Notes under the pieces: generated by a model
What the model was told of the DNA's origin: nothing
The model's input: the letters and a program-made list of their open reading frames with translations, nothing else
Database searches by the model: none
Position numbers and translations under genes: made by a program
Assembly: GCA_902806595.1 (NCBI GenBank)
Contig: CADCXC010000038.1
Location: forward strand, 4,650,001-4,714,000
Reading direction: 5' to 3'
Origin: Pyrenopolyporus hunteri
Taxonomy: Eukaryota; Ascomycota; Sordariomycetes; Xylariales; Hypoxylaceae
Length of the DNA stretch: 64,000 bases
Shown: positions 22,820 through 34,686 of the stretch, piece by piece
How the letters are laid out: the number at the start of each line of letters is the position of its first letter
Numbering within the stretch: position 1 is the first letter of the stretch

Positions 22820-24707
22820 GACTATAGTTATTTGGAAGAGCAAGCTAGAAGAAAGGTGTTAGTTGTCGTAGAAGACGATATAAGGCATACGTATATAAAT
22901 GAAGGACGGCAGGATATACGTACGGTAGGTATAGGAGGTGAACTGGAATGAGGATGGGAGTTAGACACCAGACAAGAAGAAGAAAAAAGGGGGGGAGAGA
23001 AAGGGCGGTCAACGAGGGTAGGTACTCAAGTAAGGTAGGTAGGTATGTAGGTAGGTAGGTAGGTAGGCAGGCAGGCAGGTATGGACCTAAAGATAGGGGT
23101 CCAGATAGAAAAAATACCTAGGCAGCTTAAGCAAGTGTTTGTGGTGTTTTGGGCTGGTAGGGATGGATCTGTACCTAGTACACACATCGTGTTGGAAGTG
23201 GGGTGCTACCCAAAGAGGGGGCGGTGCCTAGGCGGGGGAGGGGTTAGGAGTGTTGTCTTTGCTAGCCACAAGGTGGCGCGTCCTTGATGACTTCTTTTAC
23301 CTATGACGTTATTACCCTATTTCTGCTGCGGGTAACTTGAGCTGAGTGGCTGACCGGGACCGTGTCTCTGAATGGTTCACCACCAGGTTTTTTTTTTCCT
23401 TTCCTTTCCTTTCCTTTTCCTTTTCTTCGTTTGTGCTTCTTCTTCGTTTCTAAGTACCTCCTCCCGGTAAGGCTGATACAGGTAAAATTACATGGAGGAA
23501 TGAGTTTAACTCGACGCCCATCGATGTGAGATGTGTAAATGCTTGCACGTACCTCTTGAATTACCTATACGTACTTATACATCGTACCTGAGTACCTAGG
23601 TAACTTACCCCGTTGCGCACGTAACACGCAAATCAGCCCGTATGTCTCGCCGGATCGGTCCCGCCCCTTGCTTTCAAAGCTTGGCGTCGTTATACATGTA
23701 GGTAATACATGTAGGTAATCCATGTAAGCAAAGCCAGGCCGACGCAGCTAAGTCCGTAAATCTTGGTCAACGGTGCTTCTCTCTTTTCCCTTAACTGTTA
23801 AAGGCAAACGTCAGAGAGGATCGGCATTCAAGTCGATGTCGTATGTTTCTAAGATACCTACCTAGGTAACTTAACGTGCCGTATTGCCGTGACGAGCCTC
23901 GAAAGCTGTAATAGTGTTGGAAATAGAACCATTCCTCTTCGCCTCATAGAGATAGGTACATGTAAGTTACCCGCCTACATGTACCTGTATACGAGGTACC
24001 TAGGGATTTGTTAGCGCAGGTACTATCTGATTTCCTTCGTTTCCTTCCTTCAAGTTTTCTTCTCTGTTAAAAAGAGTCTTTTTAGACAGAGAAGGAAGGA
24101 GAGGATCAGTGTTAGAACTTGTTTCTCGTCCGAGGAGGTAAGCAACGTCCGGTTACCTTACCTTATCCCAGATATATACCTACATGTACCTGACTGGTAG
24201 GTAACATACTACCTATACACCTACCTACCTACCTAGGTACTTAGCTAGCTAGGTACATAGGTTTCACCTGTTTCCGAGACAAAATCCAGCCACTTATGAC
24301 GACGCTTTTTTCTTTATTCATGCCCCTACCACTTCCATCTCATACATAACACACCTTGCCTGCTTACACACTTACCTACCTCTTACACACATCATATATT
24401 TAGGCACTGTAGTATGCACATTCCTTACATCTCCACTTACACCAGATCATAGGAAACCAGAAAATTGTCTTCAAATCCGCTTAACGCGCGGCGATCCTTT
24501 CTGCGTCCCCAACTGCCGAGTCTAAAACCACGTATGTGCGGTGCGGTTTGACACGACTATCGTTGCTAGCTGTGCCCGACGTCATTGTCGTCAGCTCCAA
24601 TACACTTGGCCGTTGCCGGGACTACCAACCAGATAGATACCTACCTACTTTTGTTTTCCTCTATGACCACTTAGCTACCTACCTAGGTAGGTATATTATT
24701 ATACGCG
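22820..24707. other. repeat-rich intergenic promoter region
   Basis: No gene seen in 1.9 kb between two divergently transcribed genes. It holds a GGTA/GGCA tandem array (about 23022-23080), CCTTT tandem units (about 23396-23425), and many TACCTAGGTA/TACATGTA words (23550-24270 and 24640-24700). Confidence 0.6.
23022..23080. repeat. (GGTA)n/(GGCA)n microsatellite
   Basis: Successive GGTA units grade into GGCAGGCAGGCA and back to GGTA. It has the same unit as the dispersed TACC/GGTA words elsewhere in the window. Confidence 0.85.
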
Positions 24708-27700
24708 ATGCCGAGTCCTCCTAAACATGGTGGCGGTCGTGACCATTCCGATCTTACGGATAAGCTAAAACATCCGTTCCATGAGTTGAGAGAGAAGCTA
24801 AAAGACACGCATCTACACGATGCCAAGGTTAACCTTATCCATAAGAAGTACGTCTCGAATCCGTTTGTTGGTGATGCTTCTCAAAATTTGATAGGTTAAC
24901 GTAAACTTTAGACACAAACTTGGGAAGCTCGCCAATCTCGTACGTCCCCCCCTTTGTATTAGTGTTAGTCGATGCCGTCAGACGTGGCCACTCACAGGGC
25001 ACCCACGTGTTAGTTTAACCCAGAACACCGTCACGATGAAGAACACGAAAAGGCCTGTGACGAGAAACGCAATAGGATAGCCGAGGGCCATCGTTTCAAT
25101 TCCTATTTCCCCGAGCGCGATGGTAACCTTATCAAGTGGTACGTAGATGGAAGGAATTACTTCTGGGTCAGTATATCCTCGAATTGCCCTTCTTCTCCGT
25201 CGTCCCAGCTCATCGCGCGCCTCGGTAGGCTGTGTCCGTAGCTTTAGAACGAGCAAAGGAGACTATCTACATTGCGGACTGGTGGCTTTCGCCTGAGCTT
25301 TTTCTCCGCAGACCCCCGTATTTCAACCAGGAATGGCGCTTAGACCGCATCCTCAAGCGTCGCGCAGAGGCCGGCGTAAAAATATACGTTATCGTCTACC
25401 GTGAAGTCGAGGCTGCATTAACCTGCAACTCCGAACATACCAAGCACGCGCTCCAAAGTCTGTGTCCAAAGGGCTCCCCTGGTTACGGCAACATCGCCGT
25501 CATGCGGCATCCCGATCACAATTTCCTTGAGAATGCTGCTGATATGACTTTCTACTGGGCTCACCACGAGAAGTTTATTGTCATCGACTATGAGATGGCC
25601 TTCATTGGAGGTCTAGACCTTTGCTTCGGCCGCTGGGATGATCACCAGCATATCCTCTCCGATGTCCACCCAGAAGGCGTCGCCAACGAGATCTGGCCGG
25701 GCCAAGATTTCAATAATAACCGCGTTATGGACTTCAAAAACGTCCAGGACTGGAAGCAGAACGAATTAAGCAAGGCCGACTACGGGCGCAGTACGTAATA
25801 TCCTGGGCTCTTTTAACAATCTCCACGGCAGCGAGTCCCCGGTTCTACCCTACCTTACACGGCAAAACTTTCTAATCAAGCCAACAAAAGAGTATTCTAC
25901 ATTAAGACATATTAAAAGAGAACTCCCTGAGGCCATTATTCGAAGAATTGATCGCTGACTTTTCTTATTGCAGTGCCCTGGCATGACGTGGCTATGGGGC
26001 TTATTGGACCTTGCGTTTACGATATTGCGGAGCACTTCGTCTTGCGTTGGAATTTCATCAAACGAGACAAGTATAAACGTGACGAAAGGTTCGACTGGTT
26101 GATGCTACGGGGCAGGGAGGGACAGGACGAAGACCTCATCGGTGTTCAACGGCCGAAGCACCCCGTTGGTAGCTACGTGCTTCATCCTCTAACACCCATG
26201 GAAAGCAAGAATCTCGACAATAGAGGGACCGTCCACGCCCAAATTGTCCGAAGCAGCGCCGACTGGTCTAGCGGAATATTAACGGATCATACAATCCAGA
26301 ATGCGTATTCGGAGATTATTCGTAACGCCCAGCATTACGTGTACATCGAGAACCAGTTCTTCATTACTGCTACCGGCGACCAGCAATCTCCTATCCACAA
26401 TACGGTGGGGAGGGCGATTGTAGAGGCCTGTGTAAGAGCTGGTAAGGAAGGGAGGAAATTTAGAGTTATTATTATAATCCCTGCGATCCCCGGCTTTGCT
26501 GGCGACTTGCGCGACGACGCAGCGACCGGAACGCGTGCCATTATGGATTATCAGTACAAATCGATATGCCGTGGCGAGCATTCAATATTCGAACAGATTC
26601 GCGCTCAGGGCGTTGATCCCAGAGACCATATTTTCATTTTCAACCTGCGGTCCCACGATCGATTGAATAAGACACCTGCAATCAAGAAGCAGGAAGAGCT
26701 ATCTGGTGTAAAGTATCACGAGGTCCAGCGTGCCGAGGCCGAGGAAATTATGGGGGAAGGCATCCACGGCACCGCAGACGTCGAGGGCGAAAGAGATGAG
26801 CATATGGGCAAAGCAGAAGAGCAGAGAGAGGCCAAGGAAAACACGAGGAGCAATGAGGCCAAGCATCGTTTCGAAGAAGCCGGGCAGAACGACAGCGAGA
26901 CCAAATCTGCCTCCAGTGTCGCCCATCACGCGATGGCCAACACTGGTAAGCTTTCGGAAGAGATTTGGGACGGCGAAGCCCAGGAAGAAGTCGACAATTG
27001 GATCCAGGAGGAGCTATACGTTCACGCGAAACTCCTAATCGTGGATGATCGCATTGCAATCTGTGGCTCCAGTAACCTGAACGACCGTAGCCAGCTAGGA
27101 AATCACGATAGCGAGCTATCAATTGTGATGGAGGATACCGATATGATCCAAAGCACCATGGATGGGCGGCCCTTTAAAGCTGGGAAACACGCAGCGACCT
27201 TGCGGCGATATCTCTGGCGAGAACATCTAGGCCTACTACCACCGCAGGAGCATGATGCAAGCAACGACCCCAACGCACAACCACCTGGTGAAGATTCACC
27301 TAATGACATATGGGATAGAGATGAGAGCTACAAGTTCGTCGAAGATCCCATGAGCGATGAGCTCTGGAATATGTGGACTACCAATGCAACCACAAACACT
27401 CAAGTCTTTAGGCATCTGTTCCATGCGGACCCAGATGATCATGGTGAGTTTCCCCTTAATAAATCGGGATACCAGAAGCTCCTCATGTCTAATTTGAATA
27501 TAGTAAAAACGTTCGGCGATTATAACACCTTTTTGCCGCCGAAAGGAGTCAAGGCTGGTCACATCTTCGATAGGTTTTTACCAGCGGACGACATCCGTAA
27601 AAAGCTTGATCAAGTTAAGGGGCATCTCGTGTGGATGCCTCTAGATTATTTGAAGGACGCCAATATGGCCGAAACAGGCCTACAGGTCAACTCATGGACG

Positions 27701-27718
27701 GAAAGCGTATATACGTAA
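24708..27718 (+). CDS. phospholipase D (PldA/Spo14-type catalytic core)
   Basis: Four exons, 24708-24894, 25024-25166, 25229-25790 and 25974-27718, give 878 residues with matching phases. The enzyme cleaves phosphatidylcholine to phosphatidic acid and choline. Both HKD motifs are complete: HHEKFIVIDYEMAFIGGLD (HxKx4D) in exon 3 and VHAKLLIVDDRIAICGSSN in exon 4. Family blocks AVSVALERAKETIYIADWWL, YVYIENQFFIT and WMPLDYLKDANM are present. There is no PX or PH domain, so it is the short fungal PldA type. A roughly 90-residue Glu/Arg/Lys-rich insert (bases 26720-26990) separates the two halves just before the second HKD motif. It acts on membranes and probably in signalling or hyphal growth. 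Confidence 0.92.
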
Positions 27719-28835
27719 GACGTCATGATCAGATATCTAACGTCCCCGATCTAAATATGGTAATCTGAAGGCCATAGCACAAATGAGCGTGCTTTAATTG
27801 TCACAGTCGCTCCTCTTTTGCCCCTTCCGATCTTGTGAGAGATCAGATGTAACAATATTCAAAAACTTTTTAATAATATGAGCATACATCTTGAAGTTAG
27901 TACTTATTTCCATACAATTACCTCAGAGTTTGTTCCCGGATCCGTCATGATCGCCCTAAAAATGTTGTGAGGATCAACCCGGGACCAGTAAATAGAACGG
28001 GGGCCCAAGTTTTCCTTCATTTCGAAAATCTTCAGGTTTTTCCATGAGCTAGCGTATCTGGGCTATACTGATCCATGACCATCGAAGCTATGGAAGTGCT
28101 ATCAAAGTCAGTGGTTCTTATGTTTAAAATTCTTTACAATTTTTTACCTTCCCGACTCCCTTATATATACCTATCGCAAAAGTGACGCCACTATTTGCGA
28201 AGCTCGCAAATAGCGCTTATATGCCCTATTCCGTGACAATACCTATATAATAAATCTTTTTAAATCAGCACACTTACCCAACTGAATAATGTTTAGCCCT
28301 TCTCCCGGCCGCCAGACATTAAAGAAAGCGAGACATATGTGTCTACCTGGGGATGTAGTTAAATTTACTATACTTCTAACAGATCTTATTTATACGAAGA
28401 TGCGGGGCCGTGCTCTCTAAGCATACCTGAGGATGTCTTTGCTTTATAAATGAATTTCTTCGGTAACTAATAGACGGCTCATTACGCCGGATGAATTGGG
28501 TACTTCTCAAACTGTCCACTGGTCCAAAGCGGACCAATAGCAAACGAGACTTCCTCCCCCCCCCCCCCCCCCCCGTCTCGGTGTATGATGCCGCGAGAAC
28601 TGATAATATTTCCATACCGATGATATTGCGATGTAACTCGTCTAATGGGGAACAGGAAATCCAGACACGTCTATTATTTCTCTTATGTCGTCTATATCAG
28701 TCGTATACTCATGTACATATAAACCGCCCATTCCCAGGTTAGCTTCCTTGTTGACGTAGCTGAGAGGAGATAGAACTAGTGCGTACGTTGCTACCTCACT
28801 CGGCGTATTCTTAATTGTATCAGCTAATATTAGCA
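27719..28835. other. intergenic with a poly-C tract
   Basis: No gene recognised. A run of 19 C lies at 28556-28574. Short unrelated frames only. Confidence 0.5.
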
Positions 28836-29857
28836 ATGCCGGGCTTCACTTTCTGGGCCACTATCCTGCTTCCGTTGGTCATAGGACGGCCAGTCGATAA
28901 GTGCTCCTCTAAGCCTCTTGCGCTGTTCCTGGCCGGCGATTCCACAACTGCCGTCAATGGTGGTTGGGGCGACGGCCTACTTACTCCTCTTATAAACCCA
29001 GCTTGGGGGGTGAACATCGGGAAGAGCGGCGCGACGACAGCGTCTTTCTCCGCCGGCGGTTACTGGGCTAACGTAACGAAACACCTACGAGAGAACATAA
29101 ATGAATACGACTGCTATGTGACTATAAGTGTAAGAATATAGAAGGATACAAGACGCGAGAGAGAAAGGGGTTGATGATTCCTTCCCACCCACCCAATTCG
29201 ATAAGCAAGACTAGACCGTCCTCGAGCTAACTAGTGGCGCTTCCTCCGGGGCGTAATTGTAGTTCGGACATAACGACCAGAAACCAAATAGCGGTGTCAC
29301 GCTCGAGGCATACAAGGCCAACCTCATCCGCTTTGCCAATGAGGTTAAATTACTTGGCGGTATACCGGTAGGAGCCCCCATGGTGTCTTAAATCAAGGAT
29401 AGGGAATGGGTAGGTTGAGGAGAGAGAAAAAGGGGGCAGAGGAGGGGGAGACCCGAGGACAGAGAGGAGTTCTTATGCCCGTAACTAACGTATGAGACAG
29501 CTCCTAGCATCCTCACTTACACGACGAGCATTCCCCGCGAACGACGATCACCACGCCACGGACTCGCTACACGACCAACGTCTAGCGACTATTGCAGCAG
29601 CGGAGGCAACAGGCTCGACTATCATCGACCTTAACGCGGCGAGCCTGACGTACGTCAACGCTATCGGGAAGCACGCTGCTTACGAATACAACCTAGGTGA
29701 CGACAAGAAGGATACGACGCATTTAAACAAATATGGGGCTGTTGTATTCGGCCGTATGATGGCGGATCTAATAATTCGCACGGAGCCGTGTTTAGAGCGT
29801 TGGTTTACCCCTAACGAAACGCTTAGCAATGCTATATGGCATAATTTACCTGCTTGA
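28836..29857 (+). CDS. rhamnogalacturonan acetylesterase (CE12, SGNH hydrolase)
   Basis: Three exons, 28836-29129, 29263-29367 and 29501-29857, give 251 residues. The N-terminus (MPGFTFWATILLPLVIGRP) is a signal peptide. The SGNH/GDSL blocks are in order: LFLAGDSTTAVNGGWGDG (block I Ser), NIGKSGATTASF (block II Gly), FGHNDQKPNSG (block III Asn, split from exon 1 by an intron), and DTTHLNKYGA (block V Asp/His). GHND and the short length are typical of CE12 rhamnogalacturonan acetylesterases, which deacetylate the pectin backbone outside the cell. This suggests an organism that feeds on or invades plant tissue. The start is the ATG at 28836. Confidence 0.87.
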
Positions 29858-30077
29858 GGTGATAAAAGAACTCGGACTGCTTTATACGAATTCAAGGCCA
29901 GCTTAGGCGGTAGGTAGGTAGCTAGTTCTTCCAGTCGGCCGTCTGTGTTAGTAATAAATTTTAAGCACTCCCTCACGGAATGCCGAACCATGAGAGCACT
30001 AGTTCCATTTACTCTATGCTCCCAGATAATCGCGATATAACCATTGTTGAAATCCTGATTAACCCATTTCTAGGTCG

Positions 30078-31031
30078 TCACCATCCCCTTCCGGCCATTT
30101 TCTGCTCGGGTCTCATGCTGTTGACGCTGATACCAACCATTGCCTCCCCAAGGCCTTCGCTACACTCTGCTAGGACCTTCGGGTCTTGAAAGTGTGTCGT
30201 AGCTCTAACGATGGCCTTAGCTCTCTTTGCTGCATCGCCGGACTTGAATATGCCGCTACCGACAAAGACTCCGTCGCAGCCCAGCTGCATCATCAAGGCA
30301 GCGTCCGCTGGTGTCGCCACCCCGCCGGCCGCAAAGTTGACTACCGGTAAGCGCCCCAACTCTGCCGTTTGCTTTAGCAATGCGGCATCGCACTCAAATT
30401 CTCTTGCTAGGGCCCGGATAGCTAGGTCTCCGCCTTCTTGGAGGGCGGATTTCGCTCGAGCTATGTCACGGTTGACCGTGCGCATGTGCTTGACGGCTTC
30501 GACAACGTCTCCCGTGCCCGCTTCGCCCTTGGTGCGAATCATAGCGGCGCCCTCGGCAATGCGTCTCAGGGCCTCAGGCAGGTTTCTGCATCCGCAAACG
30601 AAGGGTACCTTGAAGCCGGTCTTCTCAACGTGAAACGTATCGTCAGCAGGGGTTAGAACCTCGCTTTCGTCGATATAATCAACACCGAGGGCTTCAAGGA
30701 TCTGGCACTCGACGAAATGGCCTATCCGAGCCTTGGCCATGACGGGAATTGTCACAGCTTCTTGGATCTCCTTTATTTTAGCTGGGTCTGACATGCGCGC
30801 CACTCCACCCTCTGCTCGGATATCGGCCGGGACGCGCTCCAGGGCCATGACAGCGCAGGCCCCAGCCTCTTCAGCAATGCGCGCCTGGGCGGCGTCTGTC
30901 ACGTCCATGATGACGCCACCCTTCAGCATCTGTGCTAGTCCCGCCTTAACAATAAAGTTAGACTTGGAAGAGGAAGATAACGATGTGCCATTGGTAGGCG
31001 CTGAGGTGTTGTCTGCGTCGTTGCCCGTCAT
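30078..31031 (-). CDS. PDX1: pyridoxal 5'-phosphate synthase subunit PDX1 (SNZ/PyroA)
   Basis: A single exon of 317 residues. PDX1 condenses ribose 5-phosphate, glyceraldehyde 3-phosphate and ammonia into PLP on a (beta/alpha)8 barrel that forms dodecamers. Active-site residues are visible: Asp in GGVIMDVTDAAQA, the first Schiff-base Lys in PVMAKARIGHFVE, and the second Lys in AMIRTKGEAGTGD. GGVATPADAALMMQLGCDGVFVG is the phosphate-binding region (motif GVFVGSGIF). A 30-residue Ser/Asn-rich N-terminal tail precedes the barrel. The gene is divergent from PDX2 1.1 kb away, its ammonia-supplying partner, so the two probably share control. The protein is cytosolic. Confidence 0.96.
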   Translation of the reverse strand: MTGNDADNTSAPTNGTSLSSSSKSNFIVKAGLAQMLKGGVIMDVTDAAQARIAEEAGACAVMALERVPADIRAEGGVARMSDPAKIKEIQEAVTIPVMAKARIGHFVECQILEALGVDYIDESEVLTPADDTFHVEKTGFKVPFVCGCRNLPEALRRIAEGAAMIRTKGEAGTGDVVEAVKHMRTVNRDIARAKSALQEGGDLAIRALAREFECDAALLKQTAELGRLPVVNFAAGGVATPADAALMMQLGCDGVFVGSGIFKSGDAAKRAKAIVRATTHFQDPKVLAECSEGLGEAMVGISVNSMRPEQKMAGRGW

Positions 31032-32145
31032 GACTGCTAAGCGGATTTATCCGAGACTGGCGGTATCTGAGGGACGGGGGGTTTTTTTTTCTATAGCTAA
31101 CGGGGGCTGCCTTTCTAGGTCTAGAAAGGAGACTTTTTGGAAGTATCTAGGATAGGAAGGCTAGGGAAATGTAGGGCTTTAAGTTGTCATCCCAAGTAAG
31201 CAAGACCAAGCCGGCCAAAAAAAAAATAATAGGGAACGCGACGATTTCGGGATTTTTCTTCGCGCCCTTTACATACTTTCTTTTACATACATCCATTAAG
31301 TACATTTATATGCGCGGGAGCCGTCTATATCCGTCCCTCAGCCGGGAATTCCTAGAGGCAGGCCGAGCACTGGAGTCATTGCGGATGACAAACGAAGTCT
31401 CTCTCGCCAATCAGATGACTGCCCAGGAATTAGATGGAGCCACGACTTTCCCCAAGATGGTCTTAGGTCGAGAAGTTGGAAAGACCCTGTTGGTTTTATC
31501 AGTCGCAACAATTGAAAATTTTCCATAGCCAAAAAAAAGTAGAAAAGGAGGTTCCACCCCGTACTTCGGCCGAGATGACGCATACAGCGCCGCCGGTCTC
31601 GGGGACTGTTTGGGTACGTACTAGACTATAGAAGCGGTAACAAGTATGGTAACAGTCAAGTGATGGTAGATAGTAGTAGGTTAGTAGTAAGTAACAAAGG
31701 TAACCGACTGGAGGCTGCCCGGTGTTACCAAGGAGAATTCTGCGGAGTGCCGCAAACTACGTGCGAATGAGAGGGGAGGGGGGAAGAGAGGGGTGTTTGC
31801 ATAGTTGCCTTATAGATAGGTAGGTATACATGAAGGTATACGACGTACATAGAGGAGTGAGTAAATAGAATATTTAAATAAAGGGGAAAAATTCAAAATC
31901 AAAATGAATAAGGCATGATAACTGATACCTTTTCTAAATTAGTCGCATCCCCCATAAGCAACGACTAGCGTAACCGGTTCAGATTGCAGCCGTCGGACCC
32001 CATACCTATTACTCTAATCCCAGACCATCCTCTACTGTCGGTCGATAAAAATCAAAATCCCTCGGCTTGTTCCTCCTACTACTTTATATAAAATTAGATA
32101 AATAGCAAACCTAATCGAGGATCTCACCTATTTCAGGGGGCGAAA
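31032..32145. promoter_or_regulatory. shared divergent PDX1/PDX2 promoter region
   Basis: 1.1 kb between two head-to-head starts. A C/T-free A-rich patch (about 31217-31232) and short GGTA words (about 31819-31835) occur. I recognise no defined operator. Frames here are short and overlap, so I place no gene in it. Long 5' leaders are possible. Confidence 0.55.
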
Positions 32146-33040
32146 ATGACGACAGTTGGTGTCCTCGCGCTTCAAGGGGGTTTCGCGGAACACCTCAGTT
32201 CTCTCCGGAAAGCGGCCGCTCACATCTCGGCTTCGTCGCCAATATCAAATTTTAACTTTGTCGAGGTGCGGACGCGGGGTCAATTGGCCGAATGCGACGC
32301 CTTAATCATACCAGGAGGAGAGAGCACCACGCTGTCGCTCGTGGCCGCACAGTCTGGGCTACTGGAGCCGTTGCGCGAGTTCGTCAAGTGAGTCTGGTCC
32401 GCGTACGCAGTTACTAAGAGACACGAGAAAGAGTCGCTGATTTTGATTCTTGATCCACGAAATAAGAATCAGCAAGAAGCCGACTTGGGGCACATGCGCC
32501 GGTCTTATCCTCCTTTCGGAACAGGCAAGCGCTGCTAAGAAAGGTGGACAGGAGTTAATTGGAGGGCTTGACGTCAAAGTCCATCGAAACCACTTTGGCC
32601 GACAGATAGAGAGCTTTGTGACGGACTTAGACCTGCCCTTCTTGTCTCCGGGGCCTGACGAGACTCGGACTGCTGCCTTCCCAGCCGTCTTCATTCGAGC
32701 TCCTGTCGTAGACCAGATACTAACAGATAAGGTTTCGTCTGTCAGCGAGAGCGTGGACGTAACCGCGCCGGGAAGTGTTGGGCACGTTTCCGGGGATCAG
32801 ACGGAGGCCGTACAAGAAAAGGTTGAGATCTTAGCCACTCTCCCAGGTCGACATGCTTCACATAAGAAGGCAGAAGCATCGACCGCAGATGGTGATGCCC
32901 CAACGATTTCTTCCAAAGGGGTAGGAGATATCATCGCGTTAAGACAGGGGAATGTGTTCGGAACAAGTTTCCATCCGGAGCTAACAGGGGATATTCGAAT
33001 CCATGTTTGGTGGCTCAAGCAGATAGCGAAGTTGCATTAA
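32146..33040 (+). CDS. PDX2: pyridoxal 5'-phosphate synthase glutaminase subunit PDX2 (SNO/PdxT)
   Basis: Two exons, 32146-32387 and 32473-33040, give 269 residues. PDX2 is a class I glutamine amidotransferase that feeds ammonia to PDX1. The start MTTVGVLALQGGFAEHL, the oxyanion loop IIPGGESTTLSL, the nucleophile Cys in TWGTCAGLILL and the His/Glu pair in GTSFHPELTGD are all present. Compared with bacterial PdxT (about 196 residues) there is an extra low-complexity segment of about 60 residues (around bases 32735-32915) before the catalytic His, common in fungal forms. It is head to head with PDX1. Confidence 0.95.
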
Positions 33041-33239
33041 TAAATACCTAGGACGGAGGGACAGGCCGATCGAGGTCCAAATTAAGGCGATACGAATTGA
33101 ATTCAGCGTTCTGATTTGAACGATATCAGGAAAGAAAAAGTTGGCGGGCGCGGGCGTCAATAGGTAGTGGTCACCCGGATTCGGGGTATTGTAGGTACCT
33201 AGGTATTGTACAAATCGTGTCCAGGAAGTCTTCGTACAC

Positions 33240-34050
33240 TTTAATATTATACACTTTACATTTAAACATATATAACTCAACCATTTCTAAATTAAATAGA
33301 ATGAAAATTTATATATAATTAATTCAAAGTGTTTTAAATATAAATTTAATTTTTTTGAATTTTTAAGACGTATATTTATAATGTTATAAAATGATTAACG
33401 TTTTATTTTTAATAATAAAATTTCTAATATTTTATACCGTAAATAATAACCGTAATAAACTATTTTCAAAAACTTGAAAATATTTATAATTTAATTTAAT
33501 TATCGAATAGTTTAAATATAAAATTTCGAAGATTTTTATTAACGGTTTATATTTTTAATAAAATGTTAAATATATATTATATTTTAATAATATATTTTAT
33601 TTTTCATTTTTATTTTAACGAAACTTTTACTTTTCGCCGGGAAACTTTTATATTATATTTAAGACTTTATTTTACGTTTCAAAATAAAATTATAAAAATA
33701 ATCAACTTAAATTTATACGATATTTTAATATTTATAAAAAAACTTTAAAGTTATTTTTAAATATTTATTATTAACTTTTAAATGATAAAAATTATATTAA
33801 TAAAAACTTTAAATTTTATATAATTTTATAATAATTATAGTTTTATATATAACGTATTGAATTAAAAGTTATTTACGATTAAAGTTTTATTAATAAAAAT
33901 AAAACAACGTATTTTTATTTTTATCTTTTTTTAAAATATAATTATTTTTATAAAAACTATACCGTTAAAACCAGTTAATTTTACTTTATTTAATAAAATT
34001 TATTCCAGATTTATAACGTTTAAAAGGGTGGAGTTATGAATTTTTATATT
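33240..34050. repeat. AT-rich block, probable RIP-mutated repeat relic
   Basis: About 800 bp composed almost only of A and T with scattered CG, abrupt at both ends. Short open frames in it translate to I/F/Y/N/K-rich nonsense. This is what heavily RIPed transposon DNA looks like in Pezizomycotina. No terminal repeat could be recognised by eye. Confidence 0.65.
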
Positions 34051-34129
34051 TAAAAAGGTTAGGTGTACGAAGACTTCCTGGATACGATTTGTACCAATAC
34101 AATGCTACAATGGGTGCAAGTACTGCACC

Positions 34130-34280
34130 TGCCTTACCTACCTAGATGGTACCTGCCTAGGTACATACCTACGTGTGAACCTGGACCTGTATTGTACAAT
34201 ACATTACCTGCCTAGGTGCCTACCTACCTATGTATGTAGGTACCTGGGTAGGTACCTAGGTAGGTAGGTACGCGTAGCGA
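34130..34280. repeat. TACCTAGGTA satellite cluster
   Basis: Dense TACC, CCTAGG and GGTA words, several forming perfect palindromes such as GGTACCTAGGTA. Confidence 0.8.
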
Positions 34281-34686
34281 TAGAGATGCATACATGTATT
34301 GTACATTCAAGGTTTGCGGGGTACAGGAAGCGGCTTTGGAGTAGAACACATACCGATCTCATCAACCGCCTACCACCTTTTGCGGACGAGCAGGAACAGA
34401 CCTTCCCTCCTCACAGCTAGCCATTAGATTCTAGGATGCTGTCTTGAGAGGCGGCAATGCCTTAAACCTCTCTCCGGAACAGCAACCTTAACACTCACCT
34501 ACCCGGTATATATAGAAATATACCTAGGTAGGTATATATAGAAAACTTGGATCTATTTGTTACTCATTCGGTCATGTTCAAGTAACCCTAATAAGGGCAT
34601 CTCATCCTTGGACCATCACCTGCCGACTTACCAATACTGCCTACGCTACCCCAGTTGGTTTCGCCTTCGCCTACATCGGTTTCGTC

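Larger units (their letters stand above)
33041..34686. other. gene-free stretch: AT-rich block plus TACC/GGTA satellite
   Basis: No gene. Bases 33240-34050 are extremely AT-rich; 34130-34280 is a dense cluster of TACCTAGGTA words; 34500-34540 has more of them. The first exon of the next gene begins at 34687. Confidence 0.6.

Noticed and set aside
24978..25256. 92-codon minus-strand frame with a hydrophobic stretch
   Set aside because: It is antisense to exon 2 of phospholipase D, which reads as a conserved family segment.
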